A DNA stretch of 64,000 bases, taken from the NCBI GenBank assembly GCA_025174535.1, contig JALBUN010000029.1, positions 62,001 to 126,000 on the forward strand, written 5' to 3'. Source of the DNA: Cantharellus purpuraceus. Its lineage: Eukaryota > Basidiomycota > Agaricomycetes > Cantharellales > Hydnaceae. The notes beneath the pieces were generated by a model, which was not told the origin of the DNA, made no database searches, and saw only the letters and a list, made by a program, of their open reading frames with translations. Below are positions 1 through 10,379 of this stretch, one piece after another. The position numbers were made by a program, and so were the translations under genes. The first letter of the stretch is position 1; the number at the start of each line of letters is the position of its first letter.

Positions 1-360
1 AGTAACATAGAATGTAAGGTTCTGGATTTCTCTGACAGAAAAACAGATAGACAGATCTATAGCTTGTGAAATAACAGCATTAGTAGTGCCATCAAATAAT
101 CGGAGTGGTATCGGAGTTATGGTGTATGTATGGAGTTTATGTAAATCAGAAAAAGAGGAATCGAGGAAACAGTGAGTAGAACCGGAGTCAATTAATACTT
201 GGATAGCGGTATCGGGAATGGAGTTGGAGTAAATGAGGAGGGTAAGGGAGTCGGAGGGAAAGAGTGGATGCATTCAGGTGGACCTTGTTTGTCATATGGG
301 GAGTACAAATGCAGCCCTCAGCCTGTACGGAGGCTATAGGACTGCTTACTATTTTTTTGG
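1..360 (-). pseudogene. Ty3/gypsy pol, protease region (copy A, runs off window)
   Basis: Reading leftward from the gag end, the minus strand encodes the start of a gypsy polyprotein. The aspartic protease signature LIDSGSTHCFLD lies at about 150-190, followed by a stretch typical of fungal gypsy proteases that continues past position 1. A one-base loss near 240 breaks the frame just before the protease: the upstream piece (NKVHLNASTLS) and the DSG piece are in different frames. Reverse transcriptase and integrase, if present, lie outside the window. The retropepsin identity is secure from the motif; function is unlikely because of the break. Confidence 0.75.
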
Positions 361-1434
361 GTCTGTCATGGCATTGGCAGCATGGCCCTTTGCCTTTGCT
401 GCTGATGAGGTTGCCTTGTTGCAATCCTTGGCTTGGTGGCCAGGTTTTCCACAGAACAGACAGAGGTTGTTGTCCATGCACGCTGGCATTCCTGCTGGGT
501 AAGTTTTCCATCCTTCCCCAGCTTGGTGGAGAGGTCCGGAGTACTCTTGCGAGCTCCAGAGTTATTGCCAGTGCCAGAGTTGTTCTGACCGGAACCAGAG
601 GTGGCAGCATTACCCATGTTTGACTTCTGGGCAGAGTTGGTAGTAGTCTTCTTATCGGACCCCTTGTTGGACTTTGGGGTCTTGTCCAATGATTTGTCTG
701 ATTTTTTGTTAGCCGAATTTTCATGGGAGACCTCAGATTGACATTCCCAATAATGGGCATCGATGGATTGGGCAAGCTTGCGAAGGTTAACCAAAGTATC
801 TGGCTTACTGACGTGTGATATCTCATCCTTGATGCGGGATGGGAGACCAACATAAAATTGGTGTTGGAGTGTGGCATCACCCCATTGGACTTTCAGGGCT
901 AGCTGCTGGAAGCTCACAATGTATTTTGTGATTTTGTGATTTTCCTTCATCCAAAGTTGATCGAGTTCATTCTCGGCATTGGCCTCAGGGTTGTAAGGAC
1001 CGAAATTGGTCCGAAGTTCAGAGATGAAGTTGGAGTAGTCATCTGGCCATATCGGCTCATCAGAGTCGTCCATGAGCACTGGCTCAAAGTAGTCCAGTGC
1101 GGTGCCCTTGAGATAGGACATAGCAAAGGTGACCTTCACCCGATCAGATGTGAACGCATCGGGGCGGTCATGGAAGTTCAACCAGCATTGCACCAAGAAT
1201 GGCTGGAGCTTTCGTGGATCGGAGCCATCGAATAGGTCAGGTTCTTGGACCTTGGTCCAGGACTTAGGGGCTTGTGGGGTACAGATGCTGCTGGTGAGTA
1301 GGGAGATGGCTTGCGCCAGATTTGGAGAGGGCAGAGTGTCGTCTTCTTCATTGACAGCCTCTATGTGGTCCATCAGTTCTTCAACGACCTCAGGGATGGT
1401 GTCAATGCTGGGAGCAGGCACCTCAACAGTTCAT
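349..1434 (-). pseudogene. Ty3/gypsy gag, copy A, frameshifted
   Basis: This is a retrotransposon Gag (capsid-like, Retrotrans_gag family). A long open stretch covers about 350 residues; it contains the core 'LWMKENHKITKYIVSFQQLA' and a basic Ser/Asn/Lys-rich linker. The CCHC zinc knuckle (CxxCxxxxHxxxxC) is encoded but displaced into another frame by a one-base deletion near 480-500, where copy B has one more base. The only nearby ATG (1434) is out of frame with the main stretch, as in copy B, so the true start is uncertain. The gene sits 64 bp inside LTR A, the normal place for gag after a 5' LTR. It would package element RNA if intact. Confidence 0.85.
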
Positions 1435-1498
1435 GCGTGTTTGGAGTTGGCGGTGGATCATGGCATTGGTAGGAGTGAGTATGGCAGTTCGAATATAC

Positions 1499-2060
1499 TG
1501 TTACGCACTAGGTCCAATTGGTGGTCAGAGATTGGGTTGGAGGTTTGGTTGGAGTCGGAGAAGGAGTCGGGTACGTCATGGGGGTCAGAACGGACTTGGC
1601 TTCAGCTTATGTGCTGCACCCTCACTAATACCGGTGTCTGAGATTTTGGAGACGGAGTACGACTTAGAGAGTTAGGATCAGACTTAGGAACTAGGTGTGA
1701 TTCGAACTGGGGAATGAAGTCCCCAGTCGGGCAACTTAAATACATATTTGAAATCTAATAATAATTACTCCAGGGATGGGTCTCCAAGGCCAATGGCCTT
1801 ACATGAGTATGTCCAAGTCTGACGGGGATGGATGTCCAGGTTCCTATGGTGCTGCTGATGCATCAATCGGAACTGGAGATGGATGGGTGGAATTGGCAGT
1901 TACAATCAGACAGGTAAATGGAGACGTGACAGTTTCCAAATGGAGTATAGATTTCATACATGCGGGGATCTGAGTGGATCAGACAGGGATCTGAGTGGAT
2001 CAGACAGGGATCTGAGTGGATCAGACAGGGATCTGGGTGTTAATGAATATAGTCATAACA
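1499..2060 (-). repeat. Gypsy 5' LTR, copy A (562 bp)
   Basis: The sequence starts TGTTAC and ends ATAACA, giving TG...CA ends with short inverted repeats. Closely related copies lie at 6492-7008 and 9026-9563. It lies just upstream (minus sense) of gag copy A. It is longer than its relatives because an internal 21-bp unit is repeated more often. Confidence 0.88.
1964..2037. repeat. 21-bp tandem repeat inside LTR A
   Basis: The unit gatctgagtggatcagacagg occurs three times in full and once in part. LTR copies B and C carry only about one full unit plus a partial one, so copy number varies between family members. Confidence 0.85.
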
Positions 2061-2966
2061 AAGATCCCCACCATGTCTCTCTTATGCCATTGGCGATCCT
2101 ATATTCCTTCACAATTCCATTGAACCATATACATTCCTTGGCATTTCACCTCTATATCGTAACATGGATAGAAGAGTCAAATGTGAGGTAGAATTTCAGT
2201 TGCCATCGCCAACCTATCCTCCCACTTCAATCCAACTCATGTCAGGCAAAGGGACCAAATACCCTTGGAACAGGATACCATATAGAGACAGATCACTAAG
2301 ACAATAAGGAGTATTTGTTGTGGATGCTGTCTAAAGTCCTCAAGTGACTCAGGGTCAATTTACCTTTGGAGCCAGAGGGAAGATGGTATTGGTGGATGTT
2401 TCTATTGTTCTTTTATATGACTCACCCCTGTTTCATCTTTTAATTCATTCATACACAACTTACTCATCCTTGTTCTATTTTTGGTTCTTTTATTACTCAT
2501 ACTTACAAAGATTACCCCTATCTGTCGCTTCATTTCTCCATGATTTCCCATTAGTAGTTCAACTTCACATGCTTTGTCAGCTGGCTTGATCAGCATTTCT
2601 TGCATCATATCGCATCATTTGCTCCTCATATTGTGTCATTGTGCCCTGGGATTTGTATATAAAAGGGCACTAGTTTTCGCCTTTGGGATAAATCAACAAG
2701 TTTTCAGCCAATGCTCTATAGTCAAAGTCCACGCTCTAAGTCTACACTCCACACTCTACATCACAATCCATCAGCTCTACACTGAGGTAAAGCACCTTGG
2801 TTCAACAATCAGATTTCCCTCCGTCACCCAGAGGTCACATCTCCTGAAACCAGCTTTCATGTACCTCCCAACCAGGCTCTCCATTGTCATCCAGTCACAG
2901 AGCATGATCAACCATCTGGACCGTCCTTTTTGCTCCCATCCTCATCCAACCACAGAGCACTATTAC
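2061..2966 (+). repeat. Inverted partial copy of the 4760-6173 element
   Basis: From 'agatccccaccatgtctctc' to 'cacagagcactat' this is the reverse complement, with scattered substitutions, of roughly 4882-5820. It includes the TATA-like 'tatataaaagggc' (2655-2670) of that element's LTR. It abuts LTR A directly and is cut at about 2966 by the hairpin sequences, so it is a truncated insertion. Confidence 0.8.
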
Positions 2967-2968
2967 AC

Positions 2969-3101
2969 CTCAGTGAATAGAAGAAGATTCACTGAGGTGA
3001 GCATGAGTTTCTTGTGCATGTTATAGTTTATTGACTGTAGCATAGTTCTTGTCTAGGTATTACTTAATGTTAACCACTTAGTGAATCTTCTATTCACTGA
3101 G
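2969..3101. repeat. Pair of related short hairpins
   Basis: At 2969-2996 CTCAGTGAAT and ATTCACTGAG face each other across 8 bases. At 3079-3101 a similar hairpin (TTAGTGAAT ... ATTCACTGA) occurs with the loop in the opposite orientation. Together they resemble the ends of a small inverted-repeat (MITE-like) element of about 130 bp. No coding potential was seen. Confidence 0.5.
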
Positions 3102-3136
3102 TTCTTGTCTAGCACCATTTCCTTATTATTACCTTC

Positions 3137-3446
3137 CTGTATATTGTCTGCATTGACCATTAAAATGGATTGTAACCAAAGTATAAATGTTAAATTGTTT
3201 CTGGTGTTGTGCTGCAGTAGGATTTGATATTCTTCTCAGCTGTTCATTCATGGAATTGTGGTGATTTAGAGTTGTGTTTTGGAACCTGCAAAATTATGGT
3301 GTTAGGGCAAACTCTAAATCACCACAATTCCATGAATGAACAGCTGAGAAGAATATCAAACCCTGCTGCAGCACAACTCCAGAAACAATTTAACATTTGT
3401 ACTTTGGTTACAATCCCTTGTATTGGTCAATGCAGAGTATATGCAG
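3137..3446. repeat. Foldback element, about 310 bp
   Basis: The two halves are reverse complements around a 36-bp loop (3274-3309). The inner 51 bp (3223-3273 and 3310-3360) pair perfectly; the outer ~85 bp pair with scattered mismatches. The transcript would form a long hairpin. This is the structure of a foldback/MITE-type element. No target duplication was identified. Confidence 0.85.
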
Positions 3447-3728
3447 AAAAGTAATACATTTCTTAGCAGCAAGAAATGAATAAGACTTCCAGAGTCTAGA
3501 GTTCACAGACGCTTAGGGGTCCAGATATTCCAAAATGAGGGGAATGCACTTAGAGGCTAAAGGAAGTAGGTGGATGAATCCAACCGTCCAACCAGTGACA
3601 CTCTGAAGTGGGTAACAGTGATATGTGAAGTAGTCTAGCAACTGCTTCACACGAGTTCAAGATTCTAATGCTCTGCAAAGGCAGTACACACTAGTAACTT
3701 AAACAAGAGCACTAATGGCAGGACTATA
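3447..3728. other. Unassigned sequence between foldback and gypsy copy B
   Basis: No open frame or family was recognised. It ends abruptly at 3729, where the protease coding sequence of gypsy copy B starts in mid-motif, so it is probably part of another insertion that truncated copy B. Confidence 0.5.
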
Positions 3729-4759
3729 GAACCAGAGTCAATTAATGCTTGGATGGCGGTATCGGGAATGGAGTCAGAGTAGACGAGGAGGGTAAGGGAG
3801 TCAGAGTGGGAAAGAGTGGATGCGTTCAGGTGGACCTTGTTTGTTGTATGGGAGTACCAATGCAGCCCTCAGCCCGTACGGAGGCTATAGGACTGCTTAC
3901 TATTTTTTTGGGTCCATCGCTTTTGCATCGGACTTGTCCGTCGTGGCGTTGGCGGCACGGCCCTTTGCCTTTGCTGTGGATGAGGTTGCCTTGTTGCAAT
4001 CCTTGGCTTGGTGGCCAGGCTTTCTGCAGAACAGACAGAGGTTGTTGTCCATGCGGTGCTGGTGTTCCTGCTGGGTAAGTTTTCCATCCTTCCCCAGCTT
4101 GGTGGAGAGGTCCAGAGTACTTGTGAGCTCTGGAGTTATTGCTGGTGCTGGAATTGTTCTGACCGGAACCGGAAGTGGCAGCATTACCAGTGTTTGACTT
4201 CTGGCCTGAGTTGGCGGTGGCCCTCTTATCAGACCCCTTGTTGGACTTTGGGGTCTTGTCCGATGATTTGTCCAATTTGTTGTTGGCTGAATTTTCACAG
4301 GAGACCTTGGATTGACATTCCCAATAACGGGCGTTGATGGATTGGGCGAGCTTGTGAAGGGTAACCAAAGTATCCAGCTTACCGACATGTGATATCTCGT
4401 CCTTGATGCTGGATGGGAGTCCAACGTAAAATTGGCATCAGAGTGCGGTGTCGCCCCATTGGACTTTCAGAGCTAGCTGCTGGAAACTCACAATGTATTT
4501 TGCAATTTTGTGATTTTCCTTCATCCAAAGTCGATCAAGTTTGTTCTCAACATTGGCCTCGGGATTGTAAGGACCAAAATTGGTCCAAAGTTCAGAGATG
4601 AAGTCGGAGTAGTCATCTGACCATATCAGGTCATCGGAGTCGTCCATGAGCGCTGGCTCGAAGTAGTGTGGTGCGGTGCCCTTGAGATAGGACATGGCGA
4701 AGGTAACCTTCACCCGATCGGATGTGAATGCGTCGGGGTGGTCATGGAAATTCAACCAG
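3729..4759 (-). pseudogene. Ty3/gypsy gag, copy B, C-terminal part
   Basis: This is a second Gag copy, about as decayed as copy A. In minus sense it covers the capsid core from the NFHDHPD motif, then an in-frame TGA near 4424, the Ser/Lys-rich linker, a two-base loss near 4115, and an intact CCHC knuckle CLFCRKPGHQAKDC (about 4020-4062). The gag stop is at 3900-3902. A short protease remnant (ALIDSGS) ends at 3729. The N-terminal part of the same gag is at 6179-6427, separated by the inserted element 4760-6173. Confidence 0.85.
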
Positions 4760-6173
4760 TGTCGGTTCGCTTAAGGAATAGATCCTATAAGCCTGCGCGC
4801 AACGGTCCTAGCAAACAGACGGTGTGTAACGCAGTTGTTCAGCACTCCAAAGATCAATCAGGGCGAGGGGTACGTAACAGGGAAGTGGGATAGTGCTCTG
4901 TGGTTGGATGAGGATGGGAGCAAAAGGTCGGTCCCGATGGCTGATCGTGCTCTGTGACTGGATGACAATGCGGAGCCCGGTTGGGAGGTACGCGAAAGCT
5001 GGTTTCAGGAGAATCAACCTCTCGGTGGTGGAGGGAAATCTGATCGTTGAACCAAGGTGTTTTACCTCAGTGTAGAGATGATGGATTGTGATGTAGAGCG
5101 TAGAGCGTAGACTTAGAGCGTGGACTTTGACTTTAGAGCGTTGGCTGAAAACTTGTTGATTGATTCCAAAGGCGAAAACTAGCGCCCTTTTATATACAAA
5201 TCCCCAGGGCACTACGACACAATATGAGGAGCAAATGATGCGATATGATGCAAGAAATGCTGATCAAGCCAGCTGACAAAGCGTGTGAAGTTGAACTACT
5301 AAAGGGGAAATCATGGAGAAATGAAACGACAGATAGGGGTAATCTTTGTAAGAATAGGGGGTGATGAGTAATAAAAGAACCAAAAATAGAACAAGGATGA
5401 GTAAGTTGTGTATGAATGAATTAAAAGATGAAACAGGGGTGAGTCATATAAAAGAACAATAGAAACGTCCACCAATACCATCTTCCCTACGGCTCCTAAG
5501 GTTAATTGACCCTGAGTCACATGAGGACTTCAGTCAGCATCCACAACAAATACTCCTTATTGTCTTAGTGATCCGTCTCCATATGGTATCCCGCTCCAAG
5601 AGTATTTGGTCCCTTTGCCTGACACGATGTAACCTGAGTCGGATTGAAGTGGGAGGATAGGTCGGCAATGGCAACTGAAATTCTACCTCACGTTCGACTC
5701 TTCTATCCGTGTTACGATATAGAGGTGAAATGTCGAGGAATGTATATGGTTCAACGGAATTGTGAAAGAATATGGGATCGCCAATGGCATAAGAGAGACA
5801 TGGTGGGGATCTTGGACGTTGAAAGAGTTTTGGAAGTATTTTGACACGTGGAGGTGGCTTAACATGCCCGTGGAGCTCGGCGTATTTTTGATAGTCCTCT
5901 GTGTCCAGAGACCAGTGTGACGTATTATTAGAAGTGATGTTGGAGAGGGGAATAGAATGGGAAGCCATGTGAATGATGATGAAAGGATTGGTGTGAATAG
6001 AAGGCTGATAATGATCGATGGCGATGAAACACGAGTGACGATCGATGGCTAGAATTAGAGACTGAGGTGGAGAGGGAGTTGCGGCGCTATTTAAAAGTTG
6101 ATACGAAAAGACGCTGGCGGAGTTGGACTGTCAGAGTGGTTCGATATGCGTCCTCGATGCGTCCTGGCTCGTC
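4760..6173 (-). mobile_element. 1.4-kb LTR-type insertion in gypsy gag B
   Basis: It interrupts gag copy B exactly; joining the flanks recreates the gag sequence seen in copy A. The flanks are ACCAG (4755-4759) and ACCGG (6174-6178), a 5-bp target duplication with one change. The left part (4760-5338) is an LTR also present as a solo copy at 14642-15186 and inverted at 2061-2966. It has a TATA-like TATATAAAAGG in minus sense near 5190-5200. The right part holds another TATA-like box (6088-6097) and a 144-aa ORF. No reverse transcriptase is present, so it is a non-autonomous or deleted element. Confidence 0.65.
5534..5968 (-). CDS. 144-aa ORF of the 1.4-kb insertion
   Basis: ATG-started ORF beginning MASHSIPLSNITSNN, about 120 bp downstream of the TATA-like TTTAAATAG. 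It is basic and Arg-rich in the second half. No domain was recognised. It may be the N-terminus of a gag-like gene that was deleted downstream. The inverted partial copy at 2061-2966 preserves only the second half. It is probably not a host gene. Confidence 0.35.
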   Translation of the reverse strand: MASHSIPLSNITSNNTSHWSLDTEDYQKYAELHGHVKPPPRVKILPKLFQRPRSPPCLSYAIGDPIFFHNSVEPYTFLDISPLYRNTDRRVEREVEFQLPLPTYPPTSIRLRLHRVRQRDQILLERDTIWRRITKTIRSICCGC

Positions 6174-6178
6174 ACCGG

Positions 6179-6427
6179 CATTGCACCAAGAACAGCTGGA
6201 GCTTTCGCGGATTGGAGCCATCGAAGGGGTCAGGTTCTCGGACCTTGGTCTGGGACTTAGGAGCTTGTGGGTTACAGATGCTGCTGGCGAGCAGGGAGAT
6301 GGCTTGTGCCAGATTTGGAGAGGGCAGGGTGTCGTCTTCTTCATTGACAGCCTCTATGTGGTCCGTCAGTTCTTTGACAACCTCGGGGATGGTGTCGATG
6401 CTGGGAGCGGGGACCTCGATGGTTCAT
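6179..6427 (-). pseudogene. Ty3/gypsy gag, copy B, N-terminal part
   Basis: It matches the first ~80 codons of gag copy A (PAPSIDTIPEV ... SWTKVxEPDPFDGS), with a one-base difference near 6225 shifting part of it. An ATG at 6427 is one base out of frame with the body, the same flaw as in copy A, so the source element may already have had this organisation or used a different start. Confidence 0.75.
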
Positions 6428-6491
6428 GCGCATTTGGAATTGGCGGTGGATCGTGGCATTGGTAGGAGTGAGTATGGCAGTTTGAATATAC

Positions 6492-7008
6492 TGTTACACA
6501 CTAGGTCTGATTGGGGGTCGGAGATTGGGTCGGAGGTTGGGTCGGAGTCAGAGCATGTCGTGGGGGTTGGAACAGACTTGGCTTCAGCTTATGTGCTGCG
6601 CCCTCACTAATACCAGTGTCCGAGATTTCAGAGGCAGAGTATGACTTAGAGAGTTAGGATTGGACTTAGGAACTAGGCGTGATTCAATATTCGAACTGGG
6701 GAATCAAGTCCCCAGTCAGGCAACTTAAATACATATTTTGAAATCTAATAATAATTACTCCGGTGATGGGTCTCTGAGGCCAACGGCCTTACATGAGTAT
6801 GTCTGAGTCCGACAGGGATGGATGTCTGGGTTCCTATGGTGATGCTGATGCATCAATCGGAACCAGAGACAGATGGGCGGAATCGGCGGTGACAATCGGA
6901 CAGGTAGATGGAGACATGGCGGTTTCCAAATGGAGTATAGATTTCATATGCGTGGGGATCTGAGTGGATCGGATGGGGATCTGGTCGTTAATGAATATAG
7001 TCATAACA
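6492..7008 (-). repeat. Gypsy 5' LTR, copy B (517 bp)
   Basis: TGTTACAC ... CATAACA ends; same family as LTR A and LTR C. It is shorter mainly because the internal 21-bp unit is present about once. It sits 64 bp upstream of gag copy B in minus sense, as LTR A does for gag copy A. Confidence 0.85.
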
Positions 7009-7009
7009 G

Positions 7010-7353
7010 GCTAGCAACCAAGAAGTTGATGGGGCAAATCTTAGTCAATATACAAACTACTGTAACAGACAGAGAGTAGCCCATATAAGTATGTGGAGAA
7101 TTGAATAATAAAACTAAAAGTGATAAGACAATAAGATGGATATGGACTACAACACAGAAAGGAGTTTGGAGTTTGGACACAAGTCTGAACTAATACTAAG
7201 CAATATAAAAGAAGAAGGTTTGTTGTAACCCATAAGAAGAAACTACTTATAGGGAGAACAATAATGGAGTTTGGGGTTGATGGAGGTGGAGTTGAAGGAG
7301 TTGGAGATGGAGATGGAGATCCAGAGATTGGACTTGGTGTTACAGGATGTAAC
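7010..7353. repeat. 344-bp direct repeat, left copy
   Basis: It runs from gctagcaacc to the palindromic TGTTACAggaTGTAACA. It is a direct repeat of 7668-8011 with point differences and small indels. In minus sense it starts TGTTACATCC, so both copies look like LTRs of a small element. A polypyrimidine and GGAGAT-rich stretch lies near 7270-7320. Confidence 0.7.
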
Positions 7354-7667
7354 AGGATGCACACATGCATAATTCCCTGTTGAGTATGAATGATATGTAC
7401 TCCTTGGTGATATTGGTTAAGTGTTAAAGGCTGGAAAACTTGGGGTTCAATAGAAAGATGCTAATGGTGAAAGGGAGGGGACTTTACTGCTCCAGTTCAA
7501 CTGGAGACAGAGTGGGGACAATAACTATTGAGTCAAATCAAGTGGACTTGGCTTCAACTTATGTGTTGCACCCCCTCAGATCATCGGTCCAATATTTCAG
7601 AGTTCAGAGTACAGAGTTTGGATTAAGGATCCAGAGTTCAACTTGTCAAGAAGGTACTTGTCAAGAA
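7354..7667. other. 314-bp spacer between the 344-bp direct repeats
   Basis: No gene is present. The spacer contains a stretch (about 7545-7625) resembling the 'gacttggcttcaactt' region of the gypsy LTR family. Two LTR-like repeats around a short non-coding core resemble a TRIM (miniature LTR retrotransposon) or an internally deleted element. Confidence 0.45.
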
Positions 7668-8011
7668 GCTAGCAACCAAGAAGTTGATGGGGCAAATCTT
7701 AGTCGATATATGAACTACTGTAATAGACAGAGAGTAGCCCATATAAGTATGTGGAGAATTGAATGCTGAAACTAAAACAATAAGACAATAAGACAGATAT
7801 AGAGTACAACACGGAAAGGAGTTCAGAGTTCAGACCCAAGTCTGAACTAAACTAAGCAATATAAAAGAAGGAGGTTTGTTGTAACCTATAAGAAACTACT
7901 TATAGGGAGAACAATAATGGAGTTTGGGGTTGATGGAGATGGAGTTGATGGATAATGGAGATGAAGGAGATGGAGATCCAGAGATTAGACTTGGTGTTAC
8001 AGGATGTAACA
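7668..8011. repeat. 344-bp direct repeat, right copy
   Basis: Partner of 7010-7353. It directly follows (minus sense) the truncated copia protease region. It may be the 3' LTR of an internally deleted copia element or part of a separate small insertion; the sequence does not decide. Confidence 0.7.
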
Positions 8012-9685
8012 TTAAGAACACATGGTGAGTGGAGAGATGAATGACAGCAAGTAGGTTACTTCATAGTGTACATGTAGAACTTTGGTGAACCTTACTTCCT
8101 TGGCCTGTGTTCCATCTATGATTGGTCAGAAGATGACATCACCCCTTCCAACTGAATATATGGTGTCATTGTTTTGCTATGCAAATTGGCATGTGATACA
8201 GCTTGTAGTTGTGTAGCCATTCCTTTCTCAGTGTCATATGACTTGTAGCACCAGTGTCTGTGTTCCAGTAGTCATCAGGTGAGGTGCAGGAGTGGACAGC
8301 AGATAGACTCACATTGGTTGCAAGCTCATTTGCTCCATCTCCTTGTCCTGCTTCCTGAGCACTGTGGATTGGCTTTGGCTTTCCATTCATGGTACCTCTC
8401 CCTCACTACTCAATGTATGCAGGTCATAGTTCAGGATGTGTGATCCAGCACTTTTCAGCCAGATGACCCCTCTTCTTGCAGACTGTGTATGTTGCATTTG
8501 CATTGGGATTTGTTCTCTTGGCATGAGAAGCTGTGAGTGCAGTGGATGAGATAAGCAATGCCTCATGCTTCAAGTCCTCATTTTGGAATGCCATTGCAAT
8601 GGCATGCTGGTCTAGGTTTCCCAGTAGAAGGAGGGATGATGTGAATGCTCCATACTCAGCCTGATCTAACCCTGACATTGCTGTATGAACACCAATTTCA
8701 CCAATGATTTCTGCTGCAGTGAGAGAGCTGGGCATTAAGGCTATGATGTTATTCATTGCAGAGGTTATGTGAGCAAAGTATTTGGTAAGTGACTCAGCCT
8801 CATCCTTATGAATATTGAGTAACTTTTGTACTGCATGGTATTGTGTGTTTGCTATCTGAGATTGATGTGCATGTTTAAGGTGCCTCCACATAGCTATGGG
8901 TCATCCATGATGCCCTCAACATGCATGTGAGTGAGTGATACAAGTATGATGCCAGCCACTTCCTCTCTTTTGAGCATCCATTTTGCAATTTCCACCATGT
9001 CTTTTGGCTTGTCCAATTCACCAATTGTTACACACTAGGTCCGAATCAGGGTCAGAGATTGGGTTGGAGATTGGGTCAGAGGTCTGGTTGGAGTTGGAGT
9101 TGGAGTTGGAGTACATCGTGGGGGTCTGAACAGACTTGGCTTCAGCTTATGTGCTGTGCCCTCACTAATACCGGTGTCCGAGATTTCGGAGATGGAGTAC
9201 GACTTAGAGAGTTAGGATCGGAATTAGGAACTAGGTGTGATTCAATATTCAAACTGGGGAATCAAGTCCCCAGTCGGACAGCTTAAATACATATTTGAAA
9301 TCTAATAATAATTACTCTGGTGATGGGTCTCCAAGGCCAATGGCCTTACATGAGTATGTCCAAGTCCCGACAGGACGGATGTCTGTTCCTATGGTGATGC
9401 TGATGCATCAATCGGAACTGGAGATGGATGGGTGGAATCGGCGGTGACAATCGGACAGGTAAATGGAGATGTGATGGTTTCCAAATGGAGTATAGATTTC
9501 ATATGCGTGGGGATCTGAGTGGATCAGACAGGGATCTGGGCGTAAATGAATATAGTCATAACACCAATGGTGATCCTCCATGCATTTGCAGTCATGAGTT
9601 TGCCCTGCATAGTGATCACCCAGACATTGTAATTTGTGCTGGTGAGTCTGATGGTTTTGAAGTTTTCAGTATCGGTGTCCATCAT
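8012..9685 (-). pseudogene. Ty1/copia gag-protease relic, interrupted by solo LTR
   Basis: In minus sense: ATG at 9685 (MMDTDTENFKTIRLTSTNY, a copia-type Gag start), interruption by solo LTR 9026-9563, then the Gag body with 'MSGLDQAEYGAFTSSLL', a zinc knuckle, and a copia protease with the motif DTGATSHMT near 8240. Damage includes a one-base loss near 8890, stops after the knuckle (8424) and in the protease (8166 and near 8130), and deletion of everything beyond the protease. The first knuckle ligand is Tyr instead of Cys (YTVCKKRGHLAEKC), a single G-to-A type change. Confidence 0.85.
9026..9563 (-). repeat. Solo gypsy LTR, copy C, with CCAAT target duplication
   Basis: TGTTACAC ... CATAACA, 538 bp, same family as LTRs A and B. 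It is flanked on both sides by CCAAT (9021-9025 and 9564-9568), a perfect 5-bp duplication. Removing it with one CCAAT restores the copia Gag reading frame. The LTR therefore arrived after the copia element and lost its internal part by LTR-LTR recombination. Confidence 0.93.
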
Positions 9686-9713
9686 GATGATTTCTTTTTA
9701 TTCCGGTTAGAAA

Positions 9714-9728
9714 CCGGGGCCCATAACC
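9714..9728 (-). other. Putative copia primer-binding site
   Basis: In minus sense GGTTATGGGCCCCGG lies about 30 bp upstream of the copia Gag start, where a tRNA primer site is expected just after the 5' LTR. The 5' LTR itself is separated from it by the 7.8-kb element and resumes at 17538. The tRNA identity was not determined. Confidence 0.45.
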
Positions 9729-9734
9729 TATTAA

Positions 9735-10300
9735 GACGCTTATTCAGAAATACAACAAATACGTATGTACAACCTATTTTCCTCAAATTTTATACAATAC
9801 ACTTCAATTCAAACTTATTTTCATATTTCAACATGATTCTCAAATTTTACACAATATACTAGATTAAAACATATTTTGATATTTTGGCATAATTCTCAAA
9901 AATAATTCTTTTTTTCCTGATTTAGTGGTGGCAACTCTCTTGAAGGAACATCCAAATATCATTGATTCTTTCTTATACAATACTTATAACATAATTTGAA
10001 CTATCTTTAATCCCCACCTGGTATTTGTATATCTAAATACCCTATATAATACCAATTATATTAATACATACATTCCTATTATATCCATGTAAATAATTAT
10101 GTTCATCTCAACCAAATGTCTTATCTTTAAAAGTTTATTAAAATATAGAATATATGTTTATATTTATGAAAATTTCACACATCCGAAATCTTTTAAGATA
10201 TCCAAATTGTAACTCCCTGGCTTTATGTATCATTGAAATTCTGATGTATATCTCATATACATCAGAATATTGTATACTGACATGATTCCGAACAAGCGTC
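9735..10300. repeat. 566-bp terminal direct repeat, left
   Basis: I compared it base by base with 16969-17534 and found no difference. Its own ends are inverted (GACGCTTATTC / GAACAAGCGTC). The inner side is followed by TAG (10301-10303). It is non-coding and very AT-rich. Near its right end is a perfect hairpin with 14-bp arms and a 3-base loop (10238-10268). Confidence 0.93.
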
Positions 10301-10379
10301 TAGGGAGGTCATTTTAAAAACAAAAATCATCACCTTATATCATCAACAAGCTTCTTTCTCCATAGATTTAGACATGCCA

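Noticed and set aside
1689..1725. tRNA-like motif (gattcgaac) in the gypsy LTR
   Set aside because: No matching acceptor, D or anticodon stems; the same stretch occurs in all LTR copies.
7010..8011. Complete miniature LTR retrotransposon (TRIM)
   Set aside because: The direct repeats are real, but I could not confirm primer-binding site, polypurine tract or target duplication, so only repeats are annotated.
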